This document shows, piece by piece, positions 31,852 to 40,945 of a DNA stretch of 64,000 bases. The notes under the pieces are model-generated. The model did not search any database. It was not told the DNA's origin and was given only the letters and a program-made list of their open reading frames with translations. How positions within the stretch are numbered: position 1 is the stretch's first letter; every line of letters starts with the position of its first letter. The stretch lies in assembly GCA_037447655.1 (NCBI GenBank), contig JBBHKE010002818.1, forward strand, positions 96,757 through 160,756. The letters are read 5' to 3'. Source of the stretch: Zygnema cylindricum (taxonomy: Eukaryota; Streptophyta; Zygnematophyceae; Zygnematales; Zygnemataceae). The translations under genes and the position numbers were made by a program.

Positions 31852-33466
31852 CGCCATGTTTCTCTCCCTTTGTCTCTCCCTCTCCGTCTGCCTCTTCCAT
31901 CTCTCTGCCTCTCCGTCCCCCACCCCCTTTCCCTCTCCCTCCCTCTCGCCCTCTCGCTCTCTGTCTTCCTCTCTCCCACTCTCCTCTTCCTCTCCCTCTC
32001 CCTCCTCCCCTTCCCTCTCTCTCTCCTTCCCTCTCCCTCTCCCTCCCTGCCTTGTCCACGCACTCTCTTTTTGTCCCCTCTTTGCACTTTTTCCATTACT
32101 GTTCCTGTTTCACCTCTATTCCTTGTTCTCTCTACCTCTCTTCCCCGTCTCTCTCTATCCTTCCCTGTCTCCCTCCTCTCTTTCCCCCTCTCACTTTTTT
32201 TTATTTTCTTCTCTTTTTTTGTTTTTTTGCCTTCTTTTTGCCCTTTTTTTGGTTTTTTTTTGTATTTTTCTGCAGCCGTTCGACTCAACGTGTATTCGGA
32301 TTGAATCAATGGAAAGAGCTCCGAGGGAAATTGGGACGATGGAAGGTAAAAAACCCTAAAAAATCCTTAATAAACCCCTAAAAAACCTTAGAAACCCTTC
32401 AAAATTCCCTGAAAAACCCTAATAAAACCACTTAAAATCCCTCGAAAACCCTGTAACAAAACCTGAGAAATGTCCCATAAAATCCTGAAAAATCCACTGA
32501 AAAGCCCTCCAAATCCCTTTGTCACCAATAGGTTTTAAATCGGAAATAAGTTGCAAAAATATGTATGGGATTCTATTGAGACTCTTTTTCTGGAAACATG
32601 TTCTCCCTTTTTCTAAAGTAGAATGGTGTTTTTTTTTTTTTTTTTTAGGGTTGGAAAGCTGAAATCATGTGTTTTTTTTTTTTGGCTCATAGATATTACC
32701 ATAATTAATGAACAAATTGACAATTTGCCTCCTTTTTTTCATTTTGAATATTATGGGTTAAGTAAAGAATCGGTGGATCCTGACGTAAATCTTGATGTTT
32801 TTATTTATTTATTTATTTTTAGCTATTTATTTGTTTTTTTTCTGTATTAAAAATGGATTTTTTTTGTGGTAAAATTCTCATTCTCCATCTGTACATCAAA
32901 ACTAGCATCCACATTATTTTCGGTGAATAAAAAGCTTTACTTTTTATTTGTTAGGACAAAAATTTCCCAAGAAAATGGATACATACGTTTTCTTTCCGTC
33001 GTTTTTTTTTTCATCCCTCTCGGTATCCACTCTCTACCTCCCTCTCTTCCCTCTCTCCCTCCCTCTCTCCTCTCTCCCCCCCTCTCTTCCCTCCCTCTCT
33101 CCTCTCTCCTCCCCTCTGCATTTGTCCTCCCTCGTCTCCCCACTTCACTCTCCCTCCTTTCCTTTATCTTTCATTAAACATTATTGCCCTGAGACATTAT
33201 GTCACACAAAATCCTCCCAAAGATCAATTGCTAATTTCTCTCTTCCCTCTCTCCCCTTCCCCTGTCCTTATTCCCGCTTCCTACATCTCCCTCTGTCCCT
33301 CCCCTCCCTCTCTCTTCTCTCCCTATTCTTCCTCTCTCTTTCCCACTCCTCCCCTCCTATCCCTCTTTTTTACGGAAACTGTTTTGTTTTACAGGACAAC
33401 CTTTCACATGTGTCGCGAGTTTTACAAAATGCCAAAGCAAACGGAGGATTGCCACGCGCTCCATAA
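24257..33466 (+). CDS. Eukaryotic translation initiation factor 3 subunit M (PCI domain), 10 exons
   Basis: eIF3m is a PCI-domain subunit of the eIF3 complex that recruits mRNA to the 40S subunit in the cytosol. Exons: 24257-24352, 25476-25605, 26351-26492, 26772-26985, 28912-29050, 29627-29777, 30698-30810, 31682-31779, 32276-32345, 33395-33466. All introns are GT-AG. The start MAATLVWTLDEEAALAVARF and later ALRLKL, LYNLLPSSKARY, EALRAAIEFMKAP, NKMRLLSLAALA, WVVKAIAAKLIEGKMDQ and STQRVFGLNQWKELRGKL align in order with plant eIF3m, as I recall it. Total is about 405 codons, near the plant norm. Exons 3 and 4 carry apparent frame breaks: TAG TAA at 26,374-26,379, and one surplus G in the G5 run at 26,915-26,919. 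Removing that G gives REQRTLYLAVTNILKDTK, which matches the family. These look like base-call errors, but a decayed gene is possible. Confidence 0.92.
24344..24480 (+). repeat. Duplicated exon 1 edge and donor in eIF3m intron 1
   Basis: A 28-bp string spanning the end of exon 1 and its GTAAGG donor (24,344-24,371) is repeated perfectly at 24,453-24,480. The space between is filled with GGGGA-type repeats. The second copy is a potential alternative donor. Confidence 0.8.
25567..25740 (+). repeat. Duplicated exon 2 edge and donor in eIF3m intron 2
   Basis: The end of exon 2 with its donor (25,567-25,626) has a decayed copy at 25,681-25,740. GATATTATTT[TC]GGCAAATG[TC]ATC is followed by AAGGTGAAAAT in both. 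The copy has a stop (TAA) just before its GTGAAA. Confidence 0.8.
26105..26280. repeat. CT-rich tract in eIF3m intron 2
   Basis: CCCTCCTTCC-type pyrimidine tract about 70-250 bp upstream of the exon 3 acceptor. Another CT tract (26,578-26,765) runs almost into the exon 4 acceptor. Confidence 0.8.
26962..27033 (+). repeat. Duplicated exon 4 edge in eIF3m intron 4
   Basis: Exon 4 end AATATTCTTAAGGATACAAAAG (26,963-26,984) is repeated as AATATTCTCAAGGATACAAAA at 27,003-27,023, 40 bp downstream. The copy has lost the donor. Confidence 0.75.
27735..28398 (-). pseudogene. Antisense 5' fragment of a plastid FtsH-like protease gene in eIF3m intron 4
   Basis: On the minus strand, an ATG at 28,398 opens a 62-codon frame starting MASLLTSSSRNIFQRQPISS. 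It is rich in Ser, Arg and Lys and poor in acidic residues, like a chloroplast transit peptide. After a broken stretch, 28,135-27,735 reads NYFHSLVGGFVTTVSSASF and, near its end, RYSGFSRAIDEGRVQSVEF. The last segment resembles the YSxFLxxxxxxxVxxVxF signature at the start of the FtsH membrane-proximal domain. No AAA+ or protease domain follows: the + strand here becomes CT repeat. It looks like a captured or duplicated 5' gene end. The FtsH identity rests on one short motif and is tentative; nothing else is recognised. Confidence 0.35.
28550..29000 (+). repeat. Triplicated exon 5 edge with acceptor in eIF3m intron 4
   Basis: True exon 5 starts at 28,912 (CTCTCTCAG, then GTCCGCAAGAGAGTCC). An upstream copy at 28,741-28,890 keeps the acceptor and GTCCGCAAGATAGTCC and then diverges. 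A third, shorter copy starts at 28,550 (GTGGTAAAGTACTTGGCACT). The two upstream copies also share downstream GCCCT..TTCTCTCC and CCTAATTCTCA blocks, so whole ~150-200-bp units were duplicated. Confidence 0.8.
29780..30022. repeat. Long (CT)n microsatellite in eIF3m intron 6
   Basis: About 240 bp of nearly pure CT repeat starting just after the exon 6 donor. The serine/leucine and arginine/glutamate frames over it are artefacts. Confidence 0.9.
30752..31150 (+). repeat. Triplicated exon 7 edge and donor in eIF3m intron 7
   Basis: The end of exon 7 with donor (30,752-30,840) has two decayed copies, at about 30,927-31,030 and 31,087-31,145. Each contains GGAAAGTGAA or GATGGGACAATAAAATACACT and then [TC]AGGTAAAAA. 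Copy 2 keeps GAAACTTTGCAGGTAAAAAGTATAT, a plausible donor. Confidence 0.85.
31790..32200. repeat. CT-rich tract in eIF3m intron 8
   Basis: Some 400 bp of CTCTCTCCCT-type repeats. Every open frame across it on both strands is low complexity. Confidence 0.85.
32346..32520. repeat. Degenerate telomere-like repeats in eIF3m intron 9
   Basis: From the donor onward there are about a dozen AAACCCTAAAAA-like units (AAAACCCTAAAAAATCC, AAAAACCTTAGAAACCC and similar), a degenerate interstitial plant telomere-type repeat. Confidence 0.55.
33000..33360. repeat. CT-rich tracts in eIF3m intron 9
   Basis: Two pyrimidine-rich blocks (33,015-33,155 and 33,238-33,365), the second just upstream of the exon 10 acceptor at 33,394. 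Confidence 0.8.
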
Positions 33467-33640
33467 AAGACAAATCCATAAAAGACAATTCCGTAAAAGA
33501 CAAACTGATTAAAGAACCGATTAAAGACGAATCCGCAAAAGACGATTCGATAATAGGAGAATCCACAAATGATAAATTCGAGAAAACAAAGGACAGATTG
33601 GAGATTGCTGTTATAAGCCGAGTGAGAGGAATTCGTAGAT
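33467..33640 (+). other. Lys/Asp/Ser-rich open frame just past the eIF3m stop
   Basis: In the +2 frame relative to exon 10, an open reading continues from inside exon 10 to a stop near 33,640. It reads RSIKDKSIKDNSVKDKLIKE and on, built on a ~15-nt repeat (TCCATAAAAGACAAA). Plant eIF3m proteins usually end in a hydrophilic tail. If exon 10 carries a one-base error this may be the real C-terminus; otherwise it is 3' UTR. Confidence 0.4.
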
Positions 33641-33744
33641 AAAAGTTTTTTGTCCTTATCTATATTTTTTGTCTTTATTTGCCAGCTCTGCAATTTTGCG
33701 AAGTATGTAGGAAAGCTCAAAAATTGAAAATTTTTATTTTTTTA

Positions 33745-34340
33745 AAAGGGCGTTTTATGCGTTTTTTTGTGGAGCAATATGAGAAAAATGGTGCAGATGG
33801 AAGGTACAAAAAAAAGTAAAAAAAATTGAAAAAACAAAAAAAAAAGAGAACGAAAGGAAAAGGAAAAGAAAAAGAAAAAAAATTGTCTGAAGTGTTTGAC
33901 ATTTGTGTCTTTTAGGGTTTCTGCGATTCAAAAGAAGATTTTTTGAGGGGCAATATGAGAAAAAATGTTAAAACAGAATTATAAAACGAAAGAAAGAAAA
34001 GAAAATTAATTAAAATTAAAGAAAGAAAAGAAAAAGAGAAAAAAAAGAAATAAGGGAATGAGAAAACAAGAATCTTGAAATGGTTTGTATGTTGGTTTTT
34101 AGGTTTTTTCCGATTCAAAAGGAGGATGTTCTATGTGTTTTACTGAGAACTAATGTGAGAAAAGTGGTTTGGGAAAAGCAAAAATATAAATAAAAAATGG
34201 AAGAAACGGGAAAAAAAGTATCTGGCGTTTGAGTCCTTCAGGGATTTTCCAGTTTAAAAAGAAGTAAAAAGAAGAGTAAAAAGAAGTAAAAAGAAGAGAA
34301 AAGAAAGGGAAATAAGAGGAAAGCAGGAAGATTTCAAAAA
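33745..34340. repeat. Tandem ~175-200-bp repeat, 3-4 degenerate units
   Basis: Units carry GCAATATGAGAAAAA (33,774; 33,950; a variant at 34,150), each preceded by TTTTAGGGTTTCTGCGATTCAAAAGAAGA-like sequence. They are separated by A/G-rich stretches. Non-coding. Confidence 0.6.
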
Positions 34341-35220
34341 AACATGGGTATAAACGGGTTTTCTAAGGCAAAATGGAGAATTTCTGGTCTTGTTGTACAC
34401 CATAAAAAAAAGCCACAATTCTTATTGGTGGGAGTAGAGTTCCGCCCAGAGCATAGTCTTGCACTCCGCAAGAATATTCGTTCGGAAATATTTGTCAATA
34501 ATGTACAGTAGTGTCAAAAATCCCGTTCGTGACCTATATTCCGCATGTATTTCGCGGTAGGGTCATACATTTTTAGGTTGAGAAAACCAAAAAAATAAAT
34601 TTGCAAAAACCGGTTGGATATCTGTTTAATTGCACGTCAAGACTATTTAACTATTTGTTACATATTCTGTCAAATATCACAAAAACATAAAAGAACCAAA
34701 AATCATTGCATGTCAAAATTCTAATTGGTTAAAGACATATTGTCAACGTTTCGACGTCTCTCTCTTAATTTTATTGTTGTTATTATTATTTTTATTTTCT
34801 TTTACGTCACTTAAAAAATGACCTTGCCGACATAACAAGGAAAATATTGAGCATTGTGGAACAGCCAAAGGAAATTTTTTTCAACATGTTTTTTTTCTTC
34901 CGTTACATTTTTTTTTTGTTTTCCCAGCCACGCGGCGAATTATGAGTGGCCAAAGTTTTCCTTGCGGTTTATTTAATGTGACCATCAACCGTTTAATAGC
35001 GCCAAAAACGTGTTTATGAAACGGCAATGGTCCTAATGAAGCCCAACCCAAATTTCGCAAAAATATAAACCGCATTAGAACCATATTTTATATTTCCATG
35101 GGGCTCGACTTTACCATTTTATAATTCAATGATAGAAGTTAGGGAGGTATTCCGTGCCCGTTGTTTTCTTGGATTTAAGCAAAAAATATTGTCTTTGAGC
35201 GTTTGTAACCAGTTAACCAC
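34341..35220. other. Intergenic, no gene seen
   Basis: AT-rich and GTAC-containing sequence without supported coding frames. Confidence 0.5.
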
Positions 35221-35223
35221 TAA

Positions 35224-35959
35224 CGGTGAAGTTCCATCAAGCGAAAAGTGGCGTAGTTTACAGAAATCCGCGACCCTCCGTACCAAATCGTACCGCCTAT
35301 TTTGTTTTTATGGAAAAACTACATTACAGAGAATCTTGCCGATACTCTCCGAAGGTCTAGGAGGTAATAATGGCCGTAGGATGTTCATCTTCGAGGAATT
35401 CGCTTCATTTTTTTCTGTAACTGTCAACCCACCTCGAGGAGGTGGGTTGGCAGATACAGAAAAAAATAAAACGTGACACGCTAGACGATTAAGCTACGTG
35501 TCATGATGGAAAACCAACAAAAAATCTTAAGATTTGCACATGACACGCGGTTTCCAAAATACAACCGAAAATAAATACGATATTTTGTAACATTCCCTCG
35601 TCACGCTATTTTCAGTAACTTTTGTCCGTCACACTATTTCTGTCAAAGGACTTTCGTTATGTTCGAAAACTGAAACCCTAAAAATTGAGCTGGCGTACAG
35701 ACTGGCATCTACAAAATGTATAAAAAATTTGTCGTATGATTACTTCGTACGCAGGTACATGGTACGCAAGTCAAGATTTGAAGCTAAGTTTGTCGGTGCT
35801 ACAAATCTGAAAGATATTTAATATCTGATCGTAGCTTGCGTGGCGCCATTCATTTTAGAACACATGGCTTAGAGACTCTACGTGATGGAACATCGACTCA
35901 ATCGACCGGTCTGTAGAGTTTGCCGTACAATTACAGAAACGTATGATGGAACTTCACCC
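35224..35959. mobile_element. PIF/Harbinger-like non-autonomous element, 736 bp
   Basis: Ends GGTGAAGTTCCATC and GATGGAACTTCACC are flanked by TAA on both sides (35,221-35,223 and 35,960-35,962), a 3-bp TWA duplication typical of PIF/Harbinger. A full sister copy is at 41,414-42,151. Inside, near 35,427, CAACCCACCTC-GAG-GAGGTGGGTTG is a perfect 11-bp hairpin. No transposase is recognised. Confidence 0.8.
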
Positions 35960-36397
35960 TAAGTGTGGACTTCCATTAGCGAGAAAGTGGGGCTGTTTAC
36001 AAAGTGCTGTACTGTTTCGTACAGGTCCGTACCATTTTTTTTTTCAAGAAAAACATATTTACGGAAGAATCTCCAAGGTTGTAAGCGTAAAATCTGACCG
36101 TCGGATGGATTGCAATTTTTATCCGAGACGCCACGTCGCCAAACCCTAAAAAAAACCTAAAATGTATGTAGCGACCGTCCACAGGGAGGACACTTTGCAC
36201 AGACTGAGCGTGTTAAAATGGGCCGCGTGGAAAAGGATAAAAAAAATCTTCGATGAGCGTGCGCTTATGTGCGTACACGTCGCATGTGCCATGTGCCTTT
36301 CGCCAGGTTAGATGCGAATCCACCAAAATAATCTCGTCACGCTCCCACCATCAAAGTTGCCGCCGCCTTTTGTCGTTCCGTTTTGAAATTTTGGATA

Positions 36398-36931
36398 GTA
36401 CACCGTGAATCGCTATTAGTGTTAACAATGTTTTCGCCATTTAAAACATCTTTTATCCGTACACAATTGTCCGATTTCCAATTTGAGACCGCCAATCGGA
36501 AGCTGAGAACTTTACCTTTCAGTCGCAACCGTTGGATCCACAATCTGACATGTGTGTACGGAGAAAAGATGTTTTAAGCATAGTTCAAAAGTAGGCGTTT
36601 TTATGGTAGGCCTTTGGTCGGCGCCTTTATCGTAAGTTGTGTGATGGGCTTTTCATGTGATCTTCTTAGATCGCTACTTTGGTCAGCGACCGTCCGATCG
36701 TTTGAATCTGACGGTGTAAATAAAACTTTTTGGTCCGAATGTTTTAATTGGTCCAATTTTTGGTCCGAATGTTTTAATTAGTCCTAATAGGTCCGAATAC
36801 AATATGGGGCTTAATGTCATATTGTATGTTTTGTGTACAATAGGCATATTGTATGGGCCTACTTTCACCTACTTTTGAACTATGGTTTTAAGAGACGAAA
36901 AAAACAAACGCTAATAGCGTTACACGGTGTA
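36398..36931. mobile_element. GTAC-ended MITE (family B) interrupted by a hAT-like MITE
   Basis: Left end GTACACCGTGAATCGCTATTAG, right end CTAATAGCGTTACACGGTGTA. Interior landmarks are TTTAAAACATCTTTT..CCGTACACA, GAGACCGCCAATCGGAAG, and GTGTACGGAGAAAAGATGTTTTAA. It is split at 36,579-36,884 by another element. The uninterrupted copy at 37,802-38,025 shows the empty site. Confidence 0.85.
36579..36884. mobile_element. hAT-like MITE nested in a family B MITE
   Basis: A 306-bp element with terminal inverted repeats CATAGTTCAAAAGTAGG and CCTACTTTTGAACTATG. A perfect 8-bp target duplication GTTTTAAG flanks it (36,571-36,578 and 36,885-36,892), the hAT hallmark. Internal GGTCCGAATGTTTTAATT is repeated in tandem. 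Confidence 0.88.
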
Positions 36932-37801
36932 GATTATATATTTATAATGCCCTCTGTACGAGTCATTAATTACCTCCGCTACCTCCGCTGGTACAGATAT
37001 TACCTCCAGTGGTACAGATATTGCGTTCAGACTTTGCATTCGAAGATTCTTTCAAGATTTTAAGCATCGAATATTAACCTACGTGTTACCAACCAGAATG
37101 AGCCACGCAAATAAAAGATTTCCTTAGTTTTTTAGGGAGGGTTCCCTTGATTTTTCAGAGTTTTTAAGGGTTTTTAGGGTTTCCTGACGCGACATAATGG
37201 AAGGCACGCCCTTCACGCACGCCCTTTAGTAAACGCATCCGTACAATTACTGAAACGCCTTAACGGAGTCCGGCCTAACTTGTGCTTTGTCGCGACGTGA
37301 TCCTCCGTACAATGTTTCTATCTTGGAAATTGGTGCAGTCCTGGGTTTACAGTCGAGATCGAAGAAAATTGAATATGAACAGTTTCTTTCGAGGAATAAA
37401 ATGCTGCCACGTGTCATTCATTGAGTTAAATACAGTACTGTACTGTACTGTCTCTAGAAACGCTCCAACAAATCGCCACGTATGCTAACTACCGTGAACG
37501 TCACTAACTAAGCGACAAAAACAATTCGCGCATATTTTGGCGCTTTGTGTCCGTATCACGTCGCGCTGGCATGTTTGTATTGTTCTTTGACTCAAACTAC
37601 GGGAAGGATCCATAAACAATATTTTTTAAGTTCGTACCTGAATCGTACCAAAGGACCGTCACCAACATGGAACAATGGTTAGACACGTGGATTATTCTCG
37701 TCCACTATTTGTAAGAAATAGTATCCTCACTTGTCACACCAGAAATCAGCCTGATCCATACTAAAATAGCGGTGCCTTTGAGCCCTTTTAGAATTCAGAT
37801 T
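36932..37801. other. Intergenic, no gene seen
   Basis: Contains a short tandem TACCTCCGCTGGTACAGATAT (36,970-37,022) and scattered GTAC motifs. No supported gene. Confidence 0.5.
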
Positions 37802-38025
37802 ATACACCGTTGTATCGCTATTAGGGTTAATAATTTTTTCGCCACTTAAAACATCTTTTCTACGTACACACTTGTCCGATTTCCAATTTGAGACCGCAAA
37901 TCGAAAGCCGATAATCGTACCTTTCAAGTGCAACCGTCAGATCCAAAATCGGACAAGTGTGTACGGAGAAAAGATGTTTTAATCGACGAAAAAAACATTT
38001 ACACTAATAGCGATTCACGGTGAAC
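37802..38025. mobile_element. GTAC-ended MITE (family B), intact copy
   Basis: 224 bp, ATACACCGTTGTATCGCTATTAG to CTAATAGCGATTCACGGTGAAC. Interior inverted CCGTACACACTTGTCCGA / CGGACAAGTGTGTACGG-type arms make it strongly foldback. Confidence 0.75.
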
Positions 38026-39050
38026 TGACACATATTTCGTACGAAGAAGATTTTATTACGTACAGTTATAATCCATAAAAGTCTTAAAATTGATTGTACG
38101 ACACGTCACTCTACCCTACTGTCAAATGACCATCTCCGTATATCTCCGTACATTTAGGTATAACCTTCCCGTCAGAATATCACGTAAATTCCTATAGGTT
38201 CACGGAAACCCGTTCACTGTCGTTTCGAGAAGTCCAGGAGCCACCGTACATAAATTCCGTACATCCAGATTTTGGAGATTTTGCTGGCGTGGACCCAAGC
38301 GTGAGAAGTATATTAAATATTATTGGTCCACGTCGATACAAAATCTTAAAAGTCATTTAAATCGCTTCTATTGGCCAGAATTTCAAAAAAACATCACGTG
38401 CTTCTTTTGAATTTTAGGGTTTTTAGGGTTTTCTTTTTTTTAAGGGCTTTAGACAAATCTAGAATCATCTGTCTGCAGATTGTGCCAGAATGAGAATAAG
38501 TTAAAAATACAGTTTGTCTGTTTGTGGCAGCTGTACTAGGAAATCCATCCAGATGCAGATAGATGTCGTTTTCAGTACAAATTCTGACAGAACGACAAAA
38601 TCTTGAAGCCGCTTTCACTGCCTAAAAGACAAAACACGCCATTTTTTCTCTCTTCTCTTATTGGTTCCCAGTTCTCGAACCCTGAAACGTGCTGTAATAT
38701 TTGTACGGCTGCTAAAAAAAAGTATCTCCTTCCCTCTGCTGGCACAAACCGACAAAGTTAGTTAGATAATAGTGACGTGGACACTGCTTAACCACAACAC
38801 CTTGCGTCAAAACATTATTCGTACATTCTAATTTGTCTTTTGTTCCAAGTACATCATGTTCCAAGTAAATCTATCGAATCTAGTTTCCGTACATTTCCTT
38901 CCAAAGGAAAGCTCCCCTGGCCACGAATTCGAGATAATAATCGTCCCAATAAAGTACAGTACGGTTAAAAGAGCCATCCGTACGGACAAATATATGAAAT
39001 ACGTTCCGTGATTTATCTGGCACAAAGAGTACGGTATGTCGACGAGCCAG
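38026..39050. other. Intergenic, no gene seen
   Basis: GTAC-containing repeat-derived sequence. No coding frame with family resemblance. Confidence 0.5.
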
Positions 39051-39054
39051 ATAT

Positions 39055-39150
39055 TCGTACGAAATGATTATGAGACCGTACAGAATGAATCTGGAACCGT
39101 AGGAAATGATTCCGGTACCGTACGGAATGATTTTAGACCGTACAATTCGG
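39055..39150. repeat. Short tandem repeat, ~23-bp unit, 4 copies
   Basis: Degenerate units of ACCGTACGGAATGATT spaced 22-25 bp apart. Confidence 0.6.
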
Positions 39151-39699
39151 GACAAACGTTTCCAAATGAAACAGATGGCTTCTTTTTTGATCTCCACTCA
39201 TTGTCTTTGTGAAAAAGTTTATTTTTAGCCGTTTAACCACTAAAGAAGGTTGAAGAAGAAAAAAAAAAAATCCTTTTTGGGTTTTTAAATACACAACAAT
39301 CTTAACAATACCCATATTTTTGTTTTTTGGGAATTTCGAAAATTACGGAAAAAAAGTGTTGAATACCTGAGTAATCGATTAAGAAATTTTCTCTTTCATT
39401 TCTCTTTATTATTATTATTAATTTTTTTTTTTCAAACTGCTTCTCTTTTCATTCCTTCCAAATTCTTTCAAATTTGGCTTTTCTTTTTCGGTTTTATTTT
39501 CTATTTTTTTTTGATTTATTTCACTCTTTTTCATGATTTCCAAAGCATTTAAAGAGGAAAAAAACTCCTCAGAAAATAGATCTGAAGGAATTAAGAAAGT
39601 TGTGGAAATTTTTTCATCACTTTTAAAGAGAGGGAGCACTCGATTTTTTTGCTTTTTGTCGTTTCTGGTAAGATATATCTGTCTTTTTATCCCCTTTAT

Positions 39700-39991
39700 T
39701 ACCTTTTATTTCTGCTCCCTCTCTCCCTTTTCGCTTCTCTAACTTAATCTCCCTCTCGCCCTCTCTTCCCCTCACTCTAACTCACTCTCACCCTCTCCCT
39801 TCCTTCTCCCTTCCCCCCTCCTCCCTCCCGTCTCCCTCTCCCTCGCCCTCGCCTCTGGGCCCCTCTCTCTTTCGCCCTCCCACTCTCTTCCTACTCCCTC
39901 TCTCCGCCTCTCCTTCTCTCCCGCTCTCCATCTCTCCCTCTCTCCCTCCATTATTTCTCTCTTTCTCTCCCTTTCTCTCCCCCTCTCTCTC
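39700..39991. repeat. CT-rich tract ending at the assembly gap
   Basis: Pyrimidine-rich CCCTCTCTC repeats running directly into the run of N, so its true length is unknown. Confidence 0.85.
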
Positions 39992-40001
39992 NNNNNNNNN
40001 N
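39992..40001. other. Assembly gap (10 N)
   Basis: Ten consecutive N. The round size suggests a placeholder of unknown true length. Confidence 0.99.
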
Positions 40002-40109
40002 GGAAGGCTAACCGCCAGAGGTACATTTTCAGCCTGTTCACACATGCCTCCTTTCTACAAAATACACTGCTTTTAAAATAATTGTGATTATCAGATTATG
40101 GTTATGTGC

Positions 40110-40341
40110 CACATGAAATATTAGACTATTAGTGTTAATAAAATTTTCGTCACATAAAACATCTTTCCTCCGTACACACTTGTCCGACTTTTACATGGAG
40201 ACCGCCAATCGGAAGGTGAGAATCCTGAATTTCAATCGCAACCGTCGGATCCATTATCCGACAAGCGTGTACGGAGAAAAGATGTTTTAAGTGGTAAAAA
40301 AACTAGAAAAGCATTAACACTAATAGCGATACACGGTGTAC
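40110..40341. mobile_element. GTAC-ended MITE (family B)
   Basis: Right end CTAATAGCGATACACGGTGTAC is clear and the left end is decayed. Interior CCGTACACACTTGTCCGA and ACAAGCGTGTACGGAGAAAAGATG as in other copies. It abuts the next element with one base between (GTAC-T-GTAC). Confidence 0.75.
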
Positions 40342-40342
40342 T

Positions 40343-40546
40343 GTACACCGCCAATCGCTATTAGAGTATATAACGCTAATACGGTGCCCCTAAATTTTGA
40401 CCCCAAAATCTGAAATAAAATTAATAGCGCTATTAAAGTACGTGGACCATAATCTGCCACGTCTCAGGCACTAAATTAGAATCAATAACACTAATTTTTT
40501 TTTTACGCTATTTAATCCTTGACTCTAATAGCGATTGGCGGTGTAC
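40343..40546. mobile_element. GTAC-ended MITE (family A)
   Basis: 204 bp with perfect ends GTACACCGCCAATCGCTATTAG and CTAATAGCGATTGGCGGTGTAC. Interior GTGGACCATAATCTGCCACGTCTC is shared with the copies at 15,967 and 22,906. Confidence 0.85.
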
Positions 40547-40670
40547 CATTGGATAAATACAGTATGAAACAATACAGTACAGTATACTCATATTTAAAAA
40601 AAACCATAGAATTAAATCATACAGCCCGACCTTCTGATTTAGTTTGAGATAGTATCGTACGTTAAAAAGT

Positions 40671-40888
40671 GTTCTTGAATCGCTATTAGGGTCAACATTT
40701 TTCCGACACGTTGATCAATCTCTCCCTGCCACGTGTCGGATTTCCGTTCCGGGACTGCCAATAGGAAAGTAAGATCCTCGGGATTCTTTTGAAACCGTAG
40801 GATTAGTAATCTGACAAGTGTACACGGAGAAAGAGTGTTTTTAAGAGGCAAAAAAAGCATTGACTCTGATAGGTGATTCATGGTGTAC
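40671..40888. mobile_element. GTAC-ended MITE (family B), diverged
   Basis: TTGAATCGCTATTAGGGTCAAC to CTGATAGGTGATTCATGGTGTAC, with the ACAAGTGTACACGGAGAAAG interior motif. Confidence 0.65.
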
Positions 40889-40945
40889 GGCACAATACAC
40901 TGTGTATCGCTAAAAGCGATAACTCGTGTACCTAGCCACTATACA

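Noticed and set aside
31640-32381. Several 140-195-codon frames on both strands
   Set aside because: Arg/Glu- or Ser/Leu-rich translations of CT repeats inside eIF3m intron 8.
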